From Pseudoxanthomonas helianthi (GTDB lineage: Bacteria > Pseudomonadota > Gammaproteobacteria > Xanthomonadales > Xanthomonadaceae), in the NCBI RefSeq assembly GCF_017939625.1, contig NZ_JAGKTC010000001.1, positions 1,164,778 to 1,228,777 on the forward strand: DNA of 64,000 nucleotides. Reading direction: 5' to 3'. The position numbers and the translations under genes are program-made. Below are positions 34,621 to 43,982 of the stretch, one piece after another. Position 1 is the first letter of the stretch. Each line of letters begins with the position of its first letter. Below the pieces are notes generated by a model, which worked only from the letters and a program-made list of their open reading frames with translations, was not told where the DNA came from and made no database searches.

Positions 34621-35577
34621 ATGCAATCGATAGGCAATCCCTGGCTGTGGGGCGGCTTCGCCGTCGTGGTGACGCTGGCCCTGCTGGCCGACCTGGTGCT
34701 GATGCGCCACGGCGGCGCGCACAAGGTCACGTTCAAGGAAGCGCTGTGGTGGAGCGCGGGCTGGGTCGGCCTGGCCCTGTTGTTCAACGCCGGCTTGTGG
34801 TGGTACCTGGCCGAAACCGCCGGCCCGGTCCTCGCCCAGCGCGTCGGCCTGGAGTTCCTCACCGGTTACCTGGTGGAGAAGTCGCTGGCGGTCGACAACA
34901 TCTTCGTGTTCCTGATGGTGATGAGCTATTTCGCCGTGCCGGAGGAACAGCGCCAGCGCGTGTTGGTGATCGGCGTACTGGGTGCCATCGTGCTGCGCGC
35001 GCTGATGATCTTCGCCGGTGCTGCGCTACTGGCGAAGTTCCACTGGCTGCTGTACGTGTTCGGCGCGTTCCTGCTGCTGACCGGGGTGAAGATGTGGTTC
35101 GCCGCCGGCAAGGAGCCGGACCTGGAACAGAACCCGGCGCTGCGCTGGATGCGCCGGCACCTGCGCCTGACCGGCGAGTACCACGGCCAGGCGCTGAGCG
35201 TGCGCCGCGATGGCCGGCGCTGGTTCACTCCGCTGTTCGCGGTGCTGGTGCTGATCGGCGTGACCGACGTGATCTTCGCGGTGGACAGCATCCCGGCGAT
35301 CTTCGCGATCACCGCCGATCCGTTCGTGGTGCTGACCTCGAACGTGTTCGCGGTGCTGGGCCTGCGCGCGATGTTCTTCCTGCTGGCCGGCATGGCCGAC
35401 CGCTTCCACCTGCTGCCGTTCGGGCTGGCGGTGGTGCTGGGCTTCATCGGCCTGAAGATGCTGGCCATCGACCTAGTGAAGGTGCCGGTGGTGGCGTCGC
35501 TGGGCGTGGTGTTCGCCATCCTGGCGGTCACGATCTGGCTGAGCCTGCGCCGGCCCCCGGCCGCGGCGGGACGCTGA
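34621..35577 (+). CDS. TerC/Alx-family membrane protein, manganese-linked
   Basis: A 318-residue protein with about nine helices and the TerC signatures SLAVDNIFVFLMVMSYF and VTDVIFAVDSIPAIFAIT, whose acidic residues line a probable metal path. Family members export Mn2+ or assist metalation of exported enzymes. The ATG at 34621 with GGAG 7 nt ahead is chosen; a frame opening at 34438 would translate the riboswitch. Control by the upstream Mn2+ riboswitch supports a role in Mn homeostasis. Confidence 0.93.
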   Translation: MQSIGNPWLWGGFAVVVTLALLADLVLMRHGGAHKVTFKEALWWSAGWVGLALLFNAGLWWYLAETAGPVLAQRVGLEFLTGYLVEKSLAVDNIFVFLMVMSYFAVPEEQRQRVLVIGVLGAIVLRALMIFAGAALLAKFHWLLYVFGAFLLLTGVKMWFAAGKEPDLEQNPALRWMRRHLRLTGEYHGQALSVRRDGRRWFTPLFAVLVLIGVTDVIFAVDSIPAIFAITADPFVVLTSNVFAVLGLRAMFFLLAGMADRFHLLPFGLAVVLGFIGLKMLAIDLVKVPVVASLGVVFAILAVTIWLSLRRPPAAAGR

Positions 35578-35630
35578 ATCCCGCCCTCGGCGGCCTTGGC
35601 TTCGGCCCGGGCCGTCGCCATGCAGGAGAC

Positions 35631-36428
35631 ATGGAACCCGCCCACCATCCCGACGACCCGCGCTACGACGCCCAGGCCCAGGGCCGCTTCGACCGCGGCC
35701 GCATCCTGCGCGCGCTGAACCTGAGCCTGGCCTTCGTCCTGCTGCTGGTCCTGGTGTACTCGGCGCACGGCAGCTTCGACGTGGCGCGCTACGCGGTGAC
35801 GCCACAGAGCCTGGACGGCCTGCTCGGCGTGCTGACCGCGCCGCTGCTGCACGGTTCGGTCGAACACCTCGCCGCCAACGCGGTCGCCGTGCTGATCCTC
35901 GGCACGCTGGCCGGCAGCGTGTATCCGCGCGCGACCCTGCGTGCCCTGCCGCTGCTGTGGCTGGGCTCGGGGTTGGGCGCATGGCTATTGGGCGAAGCCG
36001 GTTCGCACCACCTCGGCGGCAGCGGCGTGACCCACGGGCTGGGCTTCCTGGTGTTCATGCTCGGCGTGCTGCGCCGCGACCGCGCGGCGATCGCCGCCGG
36101 CATGATCGGCTTCCTCTTCTATGGCGGCATGCTGCTGACCGTGTTGCCGCACGAAGCGGGCGTGTCGTGGCAATCGCACCTGGGCGGCGCGCTGGCCGGC
36201 GTACTGGCCGCGTTCCTGTTCCGCAGGTTGGATCCCGAACTGCCGCGCAAGCGCTACAGCTGGGAAGACGAGGAAGAGCTCGCGGCGGCGAACGATGAGC
36301 TGGAGCCGCCCGCGCCGCAGGACGTTCCGGTGTTGTGGCACCGTCCGGAGCAACGGCGTGGCGTGGTGCTGCGCTTGACCCGCCGTTCGGCGGTTGAAAG
36401 CCCGCCGCGCGATCCGCCCTCGGAGTGA
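35631..36428 (+). CDS. Rhomboid-family intramembrane serine protease
   Basis: A 265-residue protein with six or so membrane helices. HGSVEHLAANAVAV supplies the H-x5-H-x3-N oxyanion region, LGGSGVTHGLGF the catalytic Ser (G-x-S-G), and WQSHLGGALAG the catalytic His. The cytoplasmic C-terminal tail (about 60 residues) is charged and Pro-rich. AGGAGAC precedes the ATG at 35631, 53 nt after terC, so co-transcription is likely. Substrates unknown. Confidence 0.88.
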   Translation: MEPAHHPDDPRYDAQAQGRFDRGRILRALNLSLAFVLLLVLVYSAHGSFDVARYAVTPQSLDGLLGVLTAPLLHGSVEHLAANAVAVLILGTLAGSVYPRATLRALPLLWLGSGLGAWLLGEAGSHHLGGSGVTHGLGFLVFMLGVLRRDRAAIAAGMIGFLFYGGMLLTVLPHEAGVSWQSHLGGALAGVLAAFLFRRLDPELPRKRYSWEDEEELAAANDELEPPAPQDVPVLWHRPEQRRGVVLRLTRRSAVESPPRDPPSE

Positions 36429-36438
36429 AGCGCTTTTC

Positions 36439-36533
36439 GTAGGAGCGCCCTTCAGGGCGCGACCGATGGAACAACATCCGCCGAAAACTTAGCAGATCGG
36501 GTTTTCCGGTCGCGCTCTGAAGAGCGCTCCTAC
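36439..36533. repeat. GTAG-type REPIN (GTAGGAGCGCCC family)
   Basis: Inverted pair GTAGGAGCGCCCTTCAGGGCGCGACC ... GGTCGCGCTCTGAAGAGCGCTCCTAC; near-identical to 20679-20774. Confidence 0.9.
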
Positions 36534-36602
36534 AACGACGCGCACATAACGGTGCGCGGCAACAACGTATAGTTCAGGGCCCTTCACCACGCCGGCCTGA
36601 AC

Positions 36603-37742
36603 TTGAACATCGCATCGAGAATGTTGTCGGGATTGGTCTGCTTCGCTGCGCTGGCGGCTCACGACGCATTCGCAAGTCGGCGCAACGACGAACCTTCGTT
36701 TCACGTCATCGGCTATGTGTCCGACGCAAAGAAGTTGCCTCCGGTCAGCGCGCGCAAGCTAGACGTGATCAACTTCGCCTTCGCCAAGGTCAATCCGCAG
36801 CACGAAGTCTTCCTGCCCGGCGACACCGCACCGAACTCACTGGCCACGCTGACCGGACTGCGCAAGGACAACCCCCAACTGAAGGTGGTGTTGTCGATCG
36901 GCGGCTGGGGCGCGGGCAATTTTTCCGAAGCCGCGGCGACCGCGTCGGCGCGCAAGACCTTCATCGACACTTCGACCGCGCTGATGCTGGCGCACGATCT
37001 GGACGGACTGGACATCGACTGGGAATACCCGACCCAGCCGGGGCCGGGCATCAGCCATTCGCCGGCCGACCGCGAGAACTTCAGCCTGTTGCTTGAGGAA
37101 TTGCGCGCGCGGCTCGACGTGCTGGGCCGCAAGCCGCGACGCCATTACCTGTTGACCATCGCCGCCGCCGACGGCAAGGCGGCGGAGGGACTCGAACTGG
37201 CGCGCATCGCCAAGGCGCTGGACTGGATCAACCTGATGACCTACGACTTCTACGGCAGCCTCAACCCGACCACCGGCCACCACGCCGGGCTGCGCCCTTC
37301 CGCACTGTCGCCGGCCGATGGCCGCAACGCCACGCGTGCCGTCGACGAATTCCTCGCCGGTGGCGTACCGCCGCGCAAGATCAATCTGGGCCTGGCGTTC
37401 TACGGTCGCCGCTTCGGCGACGTGACGCCGGAACACGACGGTCTGTACCAGCCCTTCGCCAGCGATGGCGGCTACGTGACCTGGCAGCAGATCCAGCGCG
37501 ATTTCCTGGGCAAGGGCGGTTTTGTCCGCCATTGGGACGAAGCCGCGCAATCGGCGTGGCTGTGGAACGCGGCCGAACGCAAGATGATCAGCTACGACGA
37601 CCCGCAGGCGCTGAAAGCCAAGGCCGCGTTCGTGCGCGAGCGCGGGTTGGGCGGGGTGATGTACTGGGAGCAGAGCACCGATCCGGAAGAGCAGCTGCTC
37701 GACGTGGTGCGCGAGGCCCTGCTGGCGACGCCGGCTCGCTGA
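36603..37742 (+). CDS. Exported glycoside hydrolase family 18 (chitinase-like)
   Basis: A 379-residue single-domain protein with signal peptide (SRMLSGLVCFAALAAHDAFA). GH18 motifs are VVLSIGGWGAGNFS and the catalytic DLDGLDIDWEYP (D-x-x-D-x-D-x-E, last Glu the acid), followed by INLMTYDFYG and the C-terminal GGVMYWEQSTD. It hydrolyses beta-1,4-GlcNAc linkages (chitin or chito-oligomers). There are no carbohydrate-binding or repeat modules. The TTG at 36603 gives a basic n-region; ATG at 36621 is the alternative. Fits a predatory or chitin-degrading lifestyle. Confidence 0.9.
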   Translation: MNIASRMLSGLVCFAALAAHDAFASRRNDEPSFHVIGYVSDAKKLPPVSARKLDVINFAFAKVNPQHEVFLPGDTAPNSLATLTGLRKDNPQLKVVLSIGGWGAGNFSEAAATASARKTFIDTSTALMLAHDLDGLDIDWEYPTQPGPGISHSPADRENFSLLLEELRARLDVLGRKPRRHYLLTIAAADGKAAEGLELARIAKALDWINLMTYDFYGSLNPTTGHHAGLRPSALSPADGRNATRAVDEFLAGGVPPRKINLGLAFYGRRFGDVTPEHDGLYQPFASDGGYVTWQQIQRDFLGKGGFVRHWDEAAQSAWLWNAAERKMISYDDPQALKAKAAFVRERGLGGVMYWEQSTDPEEQLLDVVREALLATPAR

Positions 37743-37754
37743 TTGGACGTTGGA

Positions 37755-38405
37755 TTACTTGCCGGCGAGCGCGTCCGCGCCGAGCTGGCGATCGTGCCAA
37801 CGTGAAAACACCAGCAACGACGTCGCCGCGCCGCACAGGCACAGGAACATGTCCCACTGCGTGTCCCATTGATCGCCCTGGGTGGCGAGGAACGCATCGG
37901 CATCCGCGCCGATCGCCAATGCCGCCCACCATTCGATCAGTTCGAAGAACGCGCTGAAGCTCAGGCACGCCGCCAGCACCAGATAGACCAACCATCCGCC
38001 GCGCCGCAGCGGAGTCAGCCGCAGCAGCAGTTCGCGCGCCAGGATCGCCGGGACGAAACCCTGCATCCAATGGCCGAGCCGGTCCCAAGGATTGCGTTGC
38101 GTGGCCAGCAATTCCTGCAGCCAGAACCCGCCCGGTGTCAGCGAATAGGTATAGGCACCGCCGTGGATGAGTACCAGCGCGTGCAGGGCCAGCAGCCAGC
38201 ACAGCAGGCGGGTCAGCGGGAACCGGGGCCACTGCCACGCAATCAGCCCAAGTCCCACGATGGCCCACACCACCTCCAGCGACCAGGTCAGGCGGTCGTT
38301 GGCGATGGCGAACGATGCCACCAGCGCCAACACGACCACGCCGGCCAGCGCCCGGCGTTCGCCCTTGCCGGGCGGACGCCGTATCGCGGGCACGGCGGCA
38401 CTCAT
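37755..38405 (-). CDS. DUF2238 (YjdF-like) membrane protein
   Basis: A 216-residue protein with about six helices and the DUF2238 stretches YSLTPGGFWLQELLATQRNPWDRLGHW, FVPAILARELLLR, FSAFFELIEWWAAL and DQWDTQWDMFLCLCGA. Function unknown. It starts 8 nt after the stop of the TonB-dependent receptor, so both are probably in one transcript. Confidence 0.85.
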   Translation of the reverse strand: MSAAVPAIRRPPGKGERRALAGVVVLALVASFAIANDRLTWSLEVVWAIVGLGLIAWQWPRFPLTRLLCWLLALHALVLIHGGAYTYSLTPGGFWLQELLATQRNPWDRLGHWMQGFVPAILARELLLRLTPLRRGGWLVYLVLAACLSFSAFFELIEWWAALAIGADADAFLATQGDQWDTQWDMFLCLCGAATSLLVFSRWHDRQLGADALAGK

Positions 38406-38413
38406 CGCCGCGC

Positions 38414-40741
38414 TCAGAAATGGGCGATGAACTCGGCGCCCCAGGTGCGCGGCTCGTTGATCATGCCGGTCAGGTTGTTGAAGTCGATGCCGCTGACCGC
38501 ACGGATCTGGTTGGTGATGTTGCGGCCGAACAGCGCCACTTCGTAATCGCCATTGCCCCAGCCGTAACCGACGCGCAGGCCGCCTTCCAGCAACGACTTG
38601 CCGGTGAACTCCTTCGACTCGTACAGGAAGAAGTTGACCTCGCTGCGATAGGCCCAGTCGGTGAACACAAAGAACTCGGCGCCCTCGCCGACCGGCATGC
38701 CCCAGCGCGCGGTCAGGTTGTGGGTCCACTTCGGCGATTGCGGCAGCGGGTTGCCGTCGATGTTGGCGCGGAAGCTGCCCGTAAGCGGGTTGAGTTCGTA
38801 GGGATTGGTGACCGTGCAGTTCGGCCGGGTGGGATTGATGGTATTGCCGCAGGTCGCCACCATCAGGCCTGCATCCTGGATTTCGGTGTCGTTGTAACTG
38901 CTACCGAAAGTGACCAGCAGGTTGTCGGTCAGGTAAGCCTGCAGGTCGAGCTCGAAGCCCTGGCCGACGCTCTTGTCGGCATTGAGCAGGATGTTGGCAT
39001 TGCCGCTGCCGCCCACCGCAGTCAATTGCTGATCCTTCACGCGATAGTGGAACAGGCCGAAGGCGATGCGCGCGCGCTTGTCCCAGAAGTCGGCCTTCAC
39101 GCCGGCCTCGAACGACAGCACGGTTTCCGGCCCGGCGACCGTCTTCTCGTTGAACGCGCCCGCGCTCTGGATCGAACTGCCACGGAAGCCGGTGGCGACG
39201 CGGCCGTACAGGTTGACGTCGTCGTTGACGGCGTAGGTCGCCGACAGGTCCCAATTGAACTTCTTGTCCTCGGTCGACGCAGACAGGTTGGGGTCGGCGG
39301 CGTTGCCCGCGGCATAGGCGGCCTGTTGCGCGGCGAGCAGGCCGGCGAGGTCGCATTTGGCCGACAGCACGCAGGGCACGAAGCCGGTGTTCCAGTATTC
39401 CTCGACGCCCAGGTCCTTCTTGTCGACCGTATAGCGCGCACCAGCGCGCAATTGCAGCTTGTCGGTGGCTTGCCAGGTCAGGCTGCCGAACACCGCCCAG
39501 GCATCGTTGGTCTGGTTGATGCGCTGGTAACCGTCTTGTGCGCCGTTGTTCAAGGAGTCGTAGCTGAAGCTTTCGACGTCGTAGTCTTCCTTGAAATAGA
39601 ACACGCCGGCCTGCCAGTTCAGCGGGCCCGGGTAGTCCGATTCGACGCGGAATTCCTGCGTCCATTGCGAATGCTTCGGAATGCCGTCCGCGGTTTCGGA
39701 AGCGAACGGGATGACGCCCGGGCCGGAACTCGGGAGGAACACGGCACCGTAGCCACCGTCGATATCGCCCCGGCTGTAGGTCTCCACCGACTCGTAGCCG
39801 GTGATCGAGAACAGCTTCAGCTCGCCGAAGTCCCAGTTCAGGCGCGCGCTGCCGCCCTTGCTGTCGAGTTCGGAATGGTTGTAGCCGTCGAGCGACACCT
39901 TGTCCTCGTCGAAGCCATCGACGAAATCGTTGGTGCCGGGCTTGAAGATGTTGGCGCGGAACAGGCGCGCGGTGCCGTTGAGATGGCGCGCGTGTGCGTT
40001 GAACAGCGCTTCGAAACCTTCGCCCTCGTACAGGAACTGCACGCGCGCCGCGCCTTCGTCGTAGCCTTCGAAACCATCGTTCGGGCCGGGATAGGTGTTC
40101 TTCACCCAGTCGTCGCGGCGCTGGAACAGCACCGATGCGCGCGCCGACCACTTGTCGGTGAGGCCGCCGCCGACCGCGCCTTCCACGTTCCACAGGTTGT
40201 CGCTGCCGTAGCCGACCTTGCCGTAGCCGCCGAATTCCTGGGTCGGCCGCGCCGAGTCGAACTTGACCACGCCAGCCGGGGTGTTGCGGCCGAACAGCGA
40301 ACCCTGCGGGCCGCGCAGCACTTCGACCTGGTCCAGGTCGAACAGCGGGAAGCCCTTGAGGATCGGGTTTTCCTGCACCACGTCGTCGTACACCAGCGAC
40401 ACCGGCTGCGAGGTGTTCAGGCGGAAGTCGGTGTTGCCGTAACCGCGGATGTAGAAGCGCGGGAAGGCGCGGCCGAACGAGGATTCGATGTTCAGGCTGG
40501 GCACGCGGCCGGACAGGAAGCGGATATCGGTGCCGCCGGAAGCCAGCGCGTTGAGCTTTTCGCCGCTGACCGTGCTGATCGAAACCGGCACGTCCTGGAT
40601 GTTCTCGACCTTGCGTTGCGCGGTGACCTGCACGGTGTCGAGGACGACGGCTTCCTTTTCCGCCGGTTTGGCGGCTTCCTGGGCGAAGGCGGCCATCGGC
40701 AGCAGCGCGGCGATGGCAAGGGCGAGGCGGGTCGGGGTCAT
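38414..40741 (-). CDS. TonB-dependent outer-membrane receptor
   Basis: A 775-residue receptor with a signal peptide (LALAIAALLPMAAFAQ), a TonB box region (VVLDTVQVTAQRKVENIQ), and a plug domain (IRGYGNTDFRLN, LDQVEVLRGPQGSLFGRNTPAG). A 22-strand barrel ends in terminal Phe (WGAEFIAHF). The plug type AQR-x-ENIQDVPVSIS is common in receptors for plant- or carbohydrate-derived compounds and iron chelates. The ligand is not deducible. The ATG at 40741 was chosen for its signal peptide. It is divergent from the AIM24 gene, with 204 nt between them holding no other feature. Confidence 0.92.
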   Translation of the reverse strand: MTPTRLALAIAALLPMAAFAQEAAKPAEKEAVVLDTVQVTAQRKVENIQDVPVSISTVSGEKLNALASGGTDIRFLSGRVPSLNIESSFGRAFPRFYIRGYGNTDFRLNTSQPVSLVYDDVVQENPILKGFPLFDLDQVEVLRGPQGSLFGRNTPAGVVKFDSARPTQEFGGYGKVGYGSDNLWNVEGAVGGGLTDKWSARASVLFQRRDDWVKNTYPGPNDGFEGYDEGAARVQFLYEGEGFEALFNAHARHLNGTARLFRANIFKPGTNDFVDGFDEDKVSLDGYNHSELDSKGGSARLNWDFGELKLFSITGYESVETYSRGDIDGGYGAVFLPSSGPGVIPFASETADGIPKHSQWTQEFRVESDYPGPLNWQAGVFYFKEDYDVESFSYDSLNNGAQDGYQRINQTNDAWAVFGSLTWQATDKLQLRAGARYTVDKKDLGVEEYWNTGFVPCVLSAKCDLAGLLAAQQAAYAAGNAADPNLSASTEDKKFNWDLSATYAVNDDVNLYGRVATGFRGSSIQSAGAFNEKTVAGPETVLSFEAGVKADFWDKRARIAFGLFHYRVKDQQLTAVGGSGNANILLNADKSVGQGFELDLQAYLTDNLLVTFGSSYNDTEIQDAGLMVATCGNTINPTRPNCTVTNPYELNPLTGSFRANIDGNPLPQSPKWTHNLTARWGMPVGEGAEFFVFTDWAYRSEVNFFLYESKEFTGKSLLEGGLRVGYGWGNGDYEVALFGRNITNQIRAVSGIDFNNLTGMINEPRTWGAEFIAHF

Positions 40742-40945
40742 GGTGGGTTCCGGAGAGGGGAATGGGCGGCGCACAGCGGGCAGCACGCGAATGTTGCAGG
40801 ACAGCAGTCGGCGGGGCAACGGTTTTTTTACAGTCTCCGCGGCGCCTGAAACCGATGTTCCGCGGGCATGACTTTGTGCCGTTTCCCGTCACGTCCGGCT
40901 CACTAGAATCGACGCCTTGTCCCCTTCCGAGGCAGGAGCCGCCCG

Positions 40946-41965
40946 ATGAGCCAGTGGTACTTCCACAACACCGCGACCAACCAGCGTACCGGCCCGCTGG
41001 AAGGCGACGCCGCCCAGACCTGGGCGCGCAGCCATCCAGGCGATCTGTGCTGGCGCGAAGGCCTGTCCGGTTGGCAGGCGGTCAAGTCGATGCCCGAGTT
41101 CGCCGATGCCACGGACACCACGGTCACTCCGCCGCCGCCGTTGCCCAACGGCGCAAGCCGCCGCAGCGACGACATCGATTACCGCATCGTCGGCAACGAC
41201 ATGCAGTTCGTCGAAGTGGAGCTGGATCCGGGCGAAAGCGCCATCGCCGAAGCCGGTGCGCTGATGTACAAGGACGCCGCGGTGCAGATGGACACCCTGT
41301 TCGGCGACGGCTCGCACACCGGTTCCGGCGGCGGCTTCATGGACAAGCTGCTGTCGGCGGGCAAGCGCGTGATCACCGGCGAAAGCCTGTTCACCACCGT
41401 GTTCACCCATGCCGGACAAGGCAAGGCCAAGGTCGCCTTCGCCGCGCCCTACCCGGGCACGGTGCTGGCGATGAAGCTGGACGAACACGGCGGGCGGCTG
41501 ATCTGCCAGAAGGACAGTTTCCTGGCGGGCGCACGCGGCGTCAGCCTGGGCATCTTCTTCCAGCGCAAGATCCTCACCGGCCTGTTCGGCGGCGAAGGCT
41601 TCATCATGCAGAAGATCGAGGGCGACGGCTGGGTGTTCGTGCACGCCGGCGGCACCGTGGTCGAGCGCGAACTGCAGGCCGGCGAGCGCATCGACGTCGA
41701 CACCGGCTGCGTGGTCGCGTTCCATTCGACGGTGAACATGGACGTGCGCCCGGTCAGCGGCATCAAGAGCCTGTTCTTCGGCGGCGAAGGCGTGTTCCTT
41801 GCCACCCTGACCGGCCCGGGCAAGGTGTGGCTGCAATCGTTGCCGTTCTCGCGCCTGGCCGGACGCATGCTGCAGGCCGCGCCGCAGGCGGGTGGCAGCA
41901 ACCGCGGCGAAGGTTCGGTACTTGGCGGGCTAGGCCGCATCCTCGACGGCGACAACGGCTTCTGA
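40946..41965 (+). CDS. GYF_2-AIM24 (TIGR00266) family protein
   Basis: A 339-residue protein. An N-terminal GYF_2 domain (MSQWYFHNTATNQRTGPLEG ... CWREGLSGWQAV, residues 1-50) binds Pro-rich peptides. A Pro linker (TPPPPLPNG) leads to an AIM24-like beta-helix core (VELDPGESAIAEAGALMYKD, GGFMDKLLSAGKR, LICQKDSFLAG, GGTVVERELQAGERIDVDTG). Bacterial members have no proven activity. GGAG lies 9 nt before the ATG. The fusion of GYF_2 to AIM24 occurs in several proteobacteria. Confidence 0.88.
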   Translation: MSQWYFHNTATNQRTGPLEGDAAQTWARSHPGDLCWREGLSGWQAVKSMPEFADATDTTVTPPPPLPNGASRRSDDIDYRIVGNDMQFVEVELDPGESAIAEAGALMYKDAAVQMDTLFGDGSHTGSGGGFMDKLLSAGKRVITGESLFTTVFTHAGQGKAKVAFAAPYPGTVLAMKLDEHGGRLICQKDSFLAGARGVSLGIFFQRKILTGLFGGEGFIMQKIEGDGWVFVHAGGTVVERELQAGERIDVDTGCVVAFHSTVNMDVRPVSGIKSLFFGGEGVFLATLTGPGKVWLQSLPFSRLAGRMLQAAPQAGGSNRGEGSVLGGLGRILDGDNGF

Positions 41966-42023
41966 GCGAACCGGACGAGCGGCCGGTCCAGACTGGAGCG
42001 GCCGCTCCCGCACGATGCAGGTT

Positions 42024-42386
42024 TCAGCCCCTGACGCGAAGCCAGGCGTTCAGGGCGAAGCACAGCAGGCCCAGCAGGAACGCCAAAGCGCCCACCGACA
42101 GCAACACGGGAAGCTCGTGCCCGGTCAGGTGCGCGGCCAGCGCCAGCATGAAGGCTGGCAGGCCCAGGTTGTGCAACCAGAAATGCGCCTGTGCCAAGCG
42201 GGTCTGCGCCGCCGCCGGCCACAATCGGTACACGACGCCGGCCATCGCCAGCGACAGCCACCCGGCCAACAGCACGTGCGCGTGGACCGGCATCAGGCTG
42301 AAGTTCTGGGTCATGCCCATGTACAGGCCCAGGCTGGCGCCGACGATCAGGTACAGGACTGCGATCCAGATGAAACGTTGCGCCAT
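42024..42386 (-). CDS. Small four-helix membrane protein resembling haem-copper oxidase subunit I segment
   Basis: A 120-residue protein with four helices (about 5-24, 34-54, 66-86 and 92-114). The stretch MPVHAHVLLAGWLSLAMAGVVYRLWP resembles helices of haem-copper oxidase subunit I or NnrS proteins and carries two close His that could bind haem or metal. It is far too short to be an oxidase. Function unknown. On the same strand it is followed upstream by the Lrp gene, 62 nt away. Confidence 0.65.
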   Translation of the reverse strand: MAQRFIWIAVLYLIVGASLGLYMGMTQNFSLMPVHAHVLLAGWLSLAMAGVVYRLWPAAAQTRLAQAHFWLHNLGLPAFMLALAAHLTGHELPVLLSVGALAFLLGLLCFALNAWLRVRG

Positions 42387-42448
42387 GGTTGTGCTCCCCG
42401 CTGTGGTGTCCGCTGAGAACGCGCGCCGCAGGTGCGACAGGCCAATAC

Positions 42449-42931
42449 TCAGCCCAGGTGCCCCAGCGGCAGCGCGCGCGTCTGCTTGACCGTGCGCAAC
42501 ACGAAACTGGAATTGACGTCGGCGACGCCGGCGTTGTTGAGCAGCCGGTCGAGCAGGAACCGGGAGAAGTGTTCCAGGTCTTCCACCACCACGTGCAGCT
42601 GGTAATCCATGTCGCCGGTCAACGCGTGGCAGGCGACGACTTCTTCCCAATCGCCGATGGCGTCGATGAACTGTTCGATGGCCGGCTGGCCGTGGCGCTC
42701 CAGTTGCACCCGGACGAAGGCCTGCAGGCCCAGGCCCACCGCGCGCGGTTCGACCTGCGCGGCGTAACCGGCGATGACTCCGGCCGCTTCCAGCCGCTGC
42801 ACGCGGCGCAGGCAGGCCGACGGCGACAGGTTCACCTGCGCGGCGATGTCGGCATTGGTGGCGCGGCCGTCGCGCTGCAGCAGGGCCAGCAGGCGCAGGT
42901 CGGTGCGGTCCAGGGCAATGGATTCGGCCAT
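42449..42931 (-). CDS. Lrp/AsnC-family transcriptional regulator
   Basis: A 160-residue protein with an N-terminal winged helix-turn-helix (LDRTDLRLLALLQRDGRATNADIAAQVNLSPSACLRRVQRL, given here by its ends at about residues 8-48) and a C-terminal RAM/ligand domain (VVACHALTGDMDYQLHVVV). It is divergent from phhA with 121 nt between start codons. By analogy it probably senses phenylalanine or tyrosine and controls phhA and itself. Confidence 0.92.
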   Translation of the reverse strand: MAESIALDRTDLRLLALLQRDGRATNADIAAQVNLSPSACLRRVQRLEAAGVIAGYAAQVEPRAVGLGLQAFVRVQLERHGQPAIEQFIDAIGDWEEVVACHALTGDMDYQLHVVVEDLEHFSRFLLDRLLNNAGVADVNSSFVLRTVKQTRALPLGHLG

Positions 42932-43052
42932 TTATTGCTCTACAAGACAAATTCCTGCAACAAGATTGCGACATAACGGCCCCTGGACGCAACTTTGCAA
43001 GCCCGTTGCGCGGCTTGCCCGCTACGATGCCGGCATGCCACCGGAGTCCACG

Positions 43053-43940
43053 ATGAACGAACCGCGCCGCGTCGAACACCAGCAGACCGACAAGGGCTAC
43101 GTGCCGGTCTACACCACGGCGGTGGTCGAACAGCCTTGGGAGAGTTACGCCGCCGAGGACCACGCGACCTGGGGCACGCTGTTCCAGCGCCAGCGCGAAG
43201 TGCTGGTCGGCCGCGCCTGCGACGAGTTCCTTCAGGCGCAGGACGCGATGGGCATGAACCCGCGCGCGATCCCGCGCTTCGAGCAGCTGAACGAAGTGCT
43301 GGGCGCGGCGACCGGCTGGACCCTCGTCGGCGTGGAAGGCCTGCTGCCGGAGCTGACCTTCTTCGAACACCTGGCCCATCGCCGCTTTCCGGTGACCTGG
43401 TGGATCCGCCGCCCCGAGCAGATCGACTACATCGCCGAACCCGACCTGTTCCACGACCTGTTCGGCCACGTGCCGCTGCTGATGAACCCGCTGTTCGCCG
43501 ATTACATGCAGGCCTACGGCGCTGGCGGTGTGAAGGCACACGGCATCGGCGCCGAAGCGCTGCAGAACCTGACCCGCCTGTACTGGTACACGGTGGAATT
43601 CGGCCTGATCGATACGGCGGAGGGCCTGCGCATCTATGGCAGTGGCATCGTGTCGTCGAAGGGCGAGTCGCTGCACTCGCTGGAATCGGCGGCGCCCAAC
43701 CGCATCGGCTTCGACCTGTCGCGGATCATGCGCACGCGCTATCGCATCGACACGTTCCAGAAAACCTATTTCGTCATCGACAGCTTCGAACAGCTGATCC
43801 GTGCGACCGAACCCGACTTCACCGGCCTGTACGCGGAACTGGCCGCCCAGGATTCCATTCCCGCTGGCGAGGTGCGCGACGGCGATCGCGTGTTCCAGCG
43901 CGGCACCGGCGAAGGCTGGGCGACGGACGGCGACGTCTGA
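43053..43940 (+). CDS. phhA: Phenylalanine 4-monooxygenase
   Basis: A 295-residue pterin-dependent aromatic amino acid hydroxylase converting phenylalanine to tyrosine. Iron ligands are the two His of FHDLFGHVPLL and the Glu of YWYTVEFGLI. Other family stretches are VTWWIRRPEQIDYIAEPD and YGSGIVSSKGESLHSL. The ATG at 43053 is preceded by GGAG at 6 nt; an ATG at 43035 is possible. No regulatory ACT domain, as usual in bacteria. No phhB (pterin dehydratase) is adjacent. Confidence 0.96.
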   Translation: MNEPRRVEHQQTDKGYVPVYTTAVVEQPWESYAAEDHATWGTLFQRQREVLVGRACDEFLQAQDAMGMNPRAIPRFEQLNEVLGAATGWTLVGVEGLLPELTFFEHLAHRRFPVTWWIRRPEQIDYIAEPDLFHDLFGHVPLLMNPLFADYMQAYGAGGVKAHGIGAEALQNLTRLYWYTVEFGLIDTAEGLRIYGSGIVSSKGESLHSLESAAPNRIGFDLSRIMRTRYRIDTFQKTYFVIDSFEQLIRATEPDFTGLYAELAAQDSIPAGEVRDGDRVFQRGTGEGWATDGDV

Positions 43941-43982
43941 ATCACGACGACGCCGTCCGCCAACGGTTCGACCAGCGACCGC

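Noticed and set aside
42024-42386. Cytochrome oxidase subunit I
   Set aside because: Only four helices and 120 residues; it lacks the full set of haem and copper His, so only a resemblance is noted.
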